IMG/VR virus record: IMGVR_UViG_3300049489_001135
Span: 1-55,003 of that record
DNA length: 55,003 bases
Strand: one strand, 5' to 3'
DNA from: a virus
Below the pieces are notes generated by a model. It saw only the letters and a list, made by a program, of their open reading frames with translations, was not told the origin of the DNA and searched no databases. Shown here in pieces: positions 54,580 to 55,003 of the stretch; the first letter of the stretch is position 1, and every line of letters begins with the position of its first letter. The position numbers and the translations under genes are program-made.

Positions 54580-55003
54580 CACTTCATCCCCTTTGCTTGC
54601 TCGAGAGCGTCACAATGTACGCACGTTATTGTTGAGTTTTTACTACAGCAGCAAGATTCTTTAATGTGGTCTATAAGGTGCCAATTCTTTGCTCTTAACA
54701 GCTTTACTTCTTCAAGTTCTGCCATTTTTCTTAGCCGTTGATTTTTCTTTTCTGTTCTGTCCAACGCCTCCTCGTAGACCTTGAGCTTGGCATTGAGCGC
54801 ACGAATCTCAGCCCGAGCACTCATTAGCTCAGAAAAGTCGTTTAGGAGTTTTTTGTTCTCAGCCTTAAGTTGGTCGCGCTGTTGTTTCATTGAATAAAAA
54901 TCTTCGGCTAAATACCAATACTGTCTATTCTCACAATCAACTCGGTCAAAGTCCCAAATTTTTGGTGGCGCATAAGGCTTTGTTCTAATCTTTTCGGTTG
55001 CTA
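54579..55003 (-). CDS. Partial coiled-coil protein with Cys-rich end
   Basis: The frame is open to the right edge, so the N-terminus is missing. Visible residues begin ATEKIRTKPYAPPKIWDFDR, continue into a long coiled coil (LKAENKKLLNDFSELMSARA) and end with CCCSKNSTITCVHCDALEQA, four to six cysteines that might bind zinc. The first Met at 54890 is unlikely to be the true start, since the frame stays open for another 37 codons. Function unknown. Confidence 0.55.
   Translation of the reverse strand, partial: ATEKIRTKPYAPPKIWDFDRVDCENRQYWYLAEDFYSMKQQRDQLKAENKKLLNDFSELMSARAEIRALNAKLKVYEEALDRTEKKNQRLRKMAELEEVKLLRAKNWHLIDHIKESCCCSKNSTITCVHCDALEQAKGMK

Overview
This 55 kb window looks like most or all of the genome of a tailed, short-tailed (podovirus-like) double-stranded DNA phage. 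It is AT-rich and densely packed with mostly overlapping or nearly abutting genes. It has large terminase, portal, scaffold-like, major capsid, adaptor, a very long tail-hub protein, three large putative internal (ejection) proteins and several tail fibre proteins, but no tape-measure, sheath or tail-tube genes. The host is probably a diderm bacterium: the phage encodes lipoproteins with lipoboxes, a periplasmic ClpP-like protease and a protein with the look of TolA domain III. No integrase, repressor of a known family, tRNA, CRISPR array or insertion sequence was seen. Both window ends cut a minus-strand gene, so the ends are probably arbitrary; circularity cannot be shown from here.

Layout. 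(1) 1-3370, minus: small genes including a PD-(D/E)XK nuclease-like protein, a TolA-like membrane protein and a basic protein. (2) 3371-3961: a divergent control region full of TGGCA/TGCCA elements and promoters. (3) 3962-9371, plus: small early genes, a DUF932-like and a GP88-like protein, a lytic transglycosylase-like protein, a zinc-protease lipoprotein and a coiled-coil lipoprotein. (4) 9361-9777, minus: a lone M15 peptidase (endolysin). (5) 9827-11891, plus: small genes. (6) 11892-12618: a 727-bp gene-free region with a promoter, a probable short RNA ending in a terminator, and two pairs of direct repeats each offset by 21 bp, a candidate replication origin. (7) 12619-23605, plus: the replication module (SF3 helicase, AEP-type primase, RecE-like nuclease, MazG-like nucleotide pyrophosphohydrolase, HAD phosphatase, ssDNA-binding-like protein, family A DNA polymerase) followed by small genes and a 51-unit GGC-NNC hexamer repeat coding a Gly-X protein. 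(8) 23606-23950: a probable structured RNA. (9) 24091-54436, minus: the late region, transcribed right to left, from terminase-associated genes, two ClpP-fold proteins, terminase, portal, scaffold and capsid through tail and internal proteins to fibres, a permuted NlpC/P60-like protein, a holin candidate and a RusA-like resolvase.

How it fits together: the plus-strand SF3 helicase, AEP primase and PolA would form the replication fork, with the nuclease, RusA and SSB-like protein for recombination and processing. The late minus operon builds the virion and lysis functions. Regulation appears to use ordinary TTGACA/TATAAT-type promoters plus a recurring phage-specific form in which a TTGCAA -35 is followed by CRTGCCA in the spacer; read on the other strand this is a near-perfect sigma-54 motif, and the orientation question is the most interesting regulatory puzzle here. 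The most notable accessory items are the TolA-like protein, the metzincin-like lipoprotein, the pair of ClpP-fold proteins predicted to act in different compartments, two candidate structured RNAs, the Gly-Ser/Asp/Tyr repeat protein, and a GIY-YIG endonuclease cassette beside a zinc-finger gene interrupted by an in-frame TGA.
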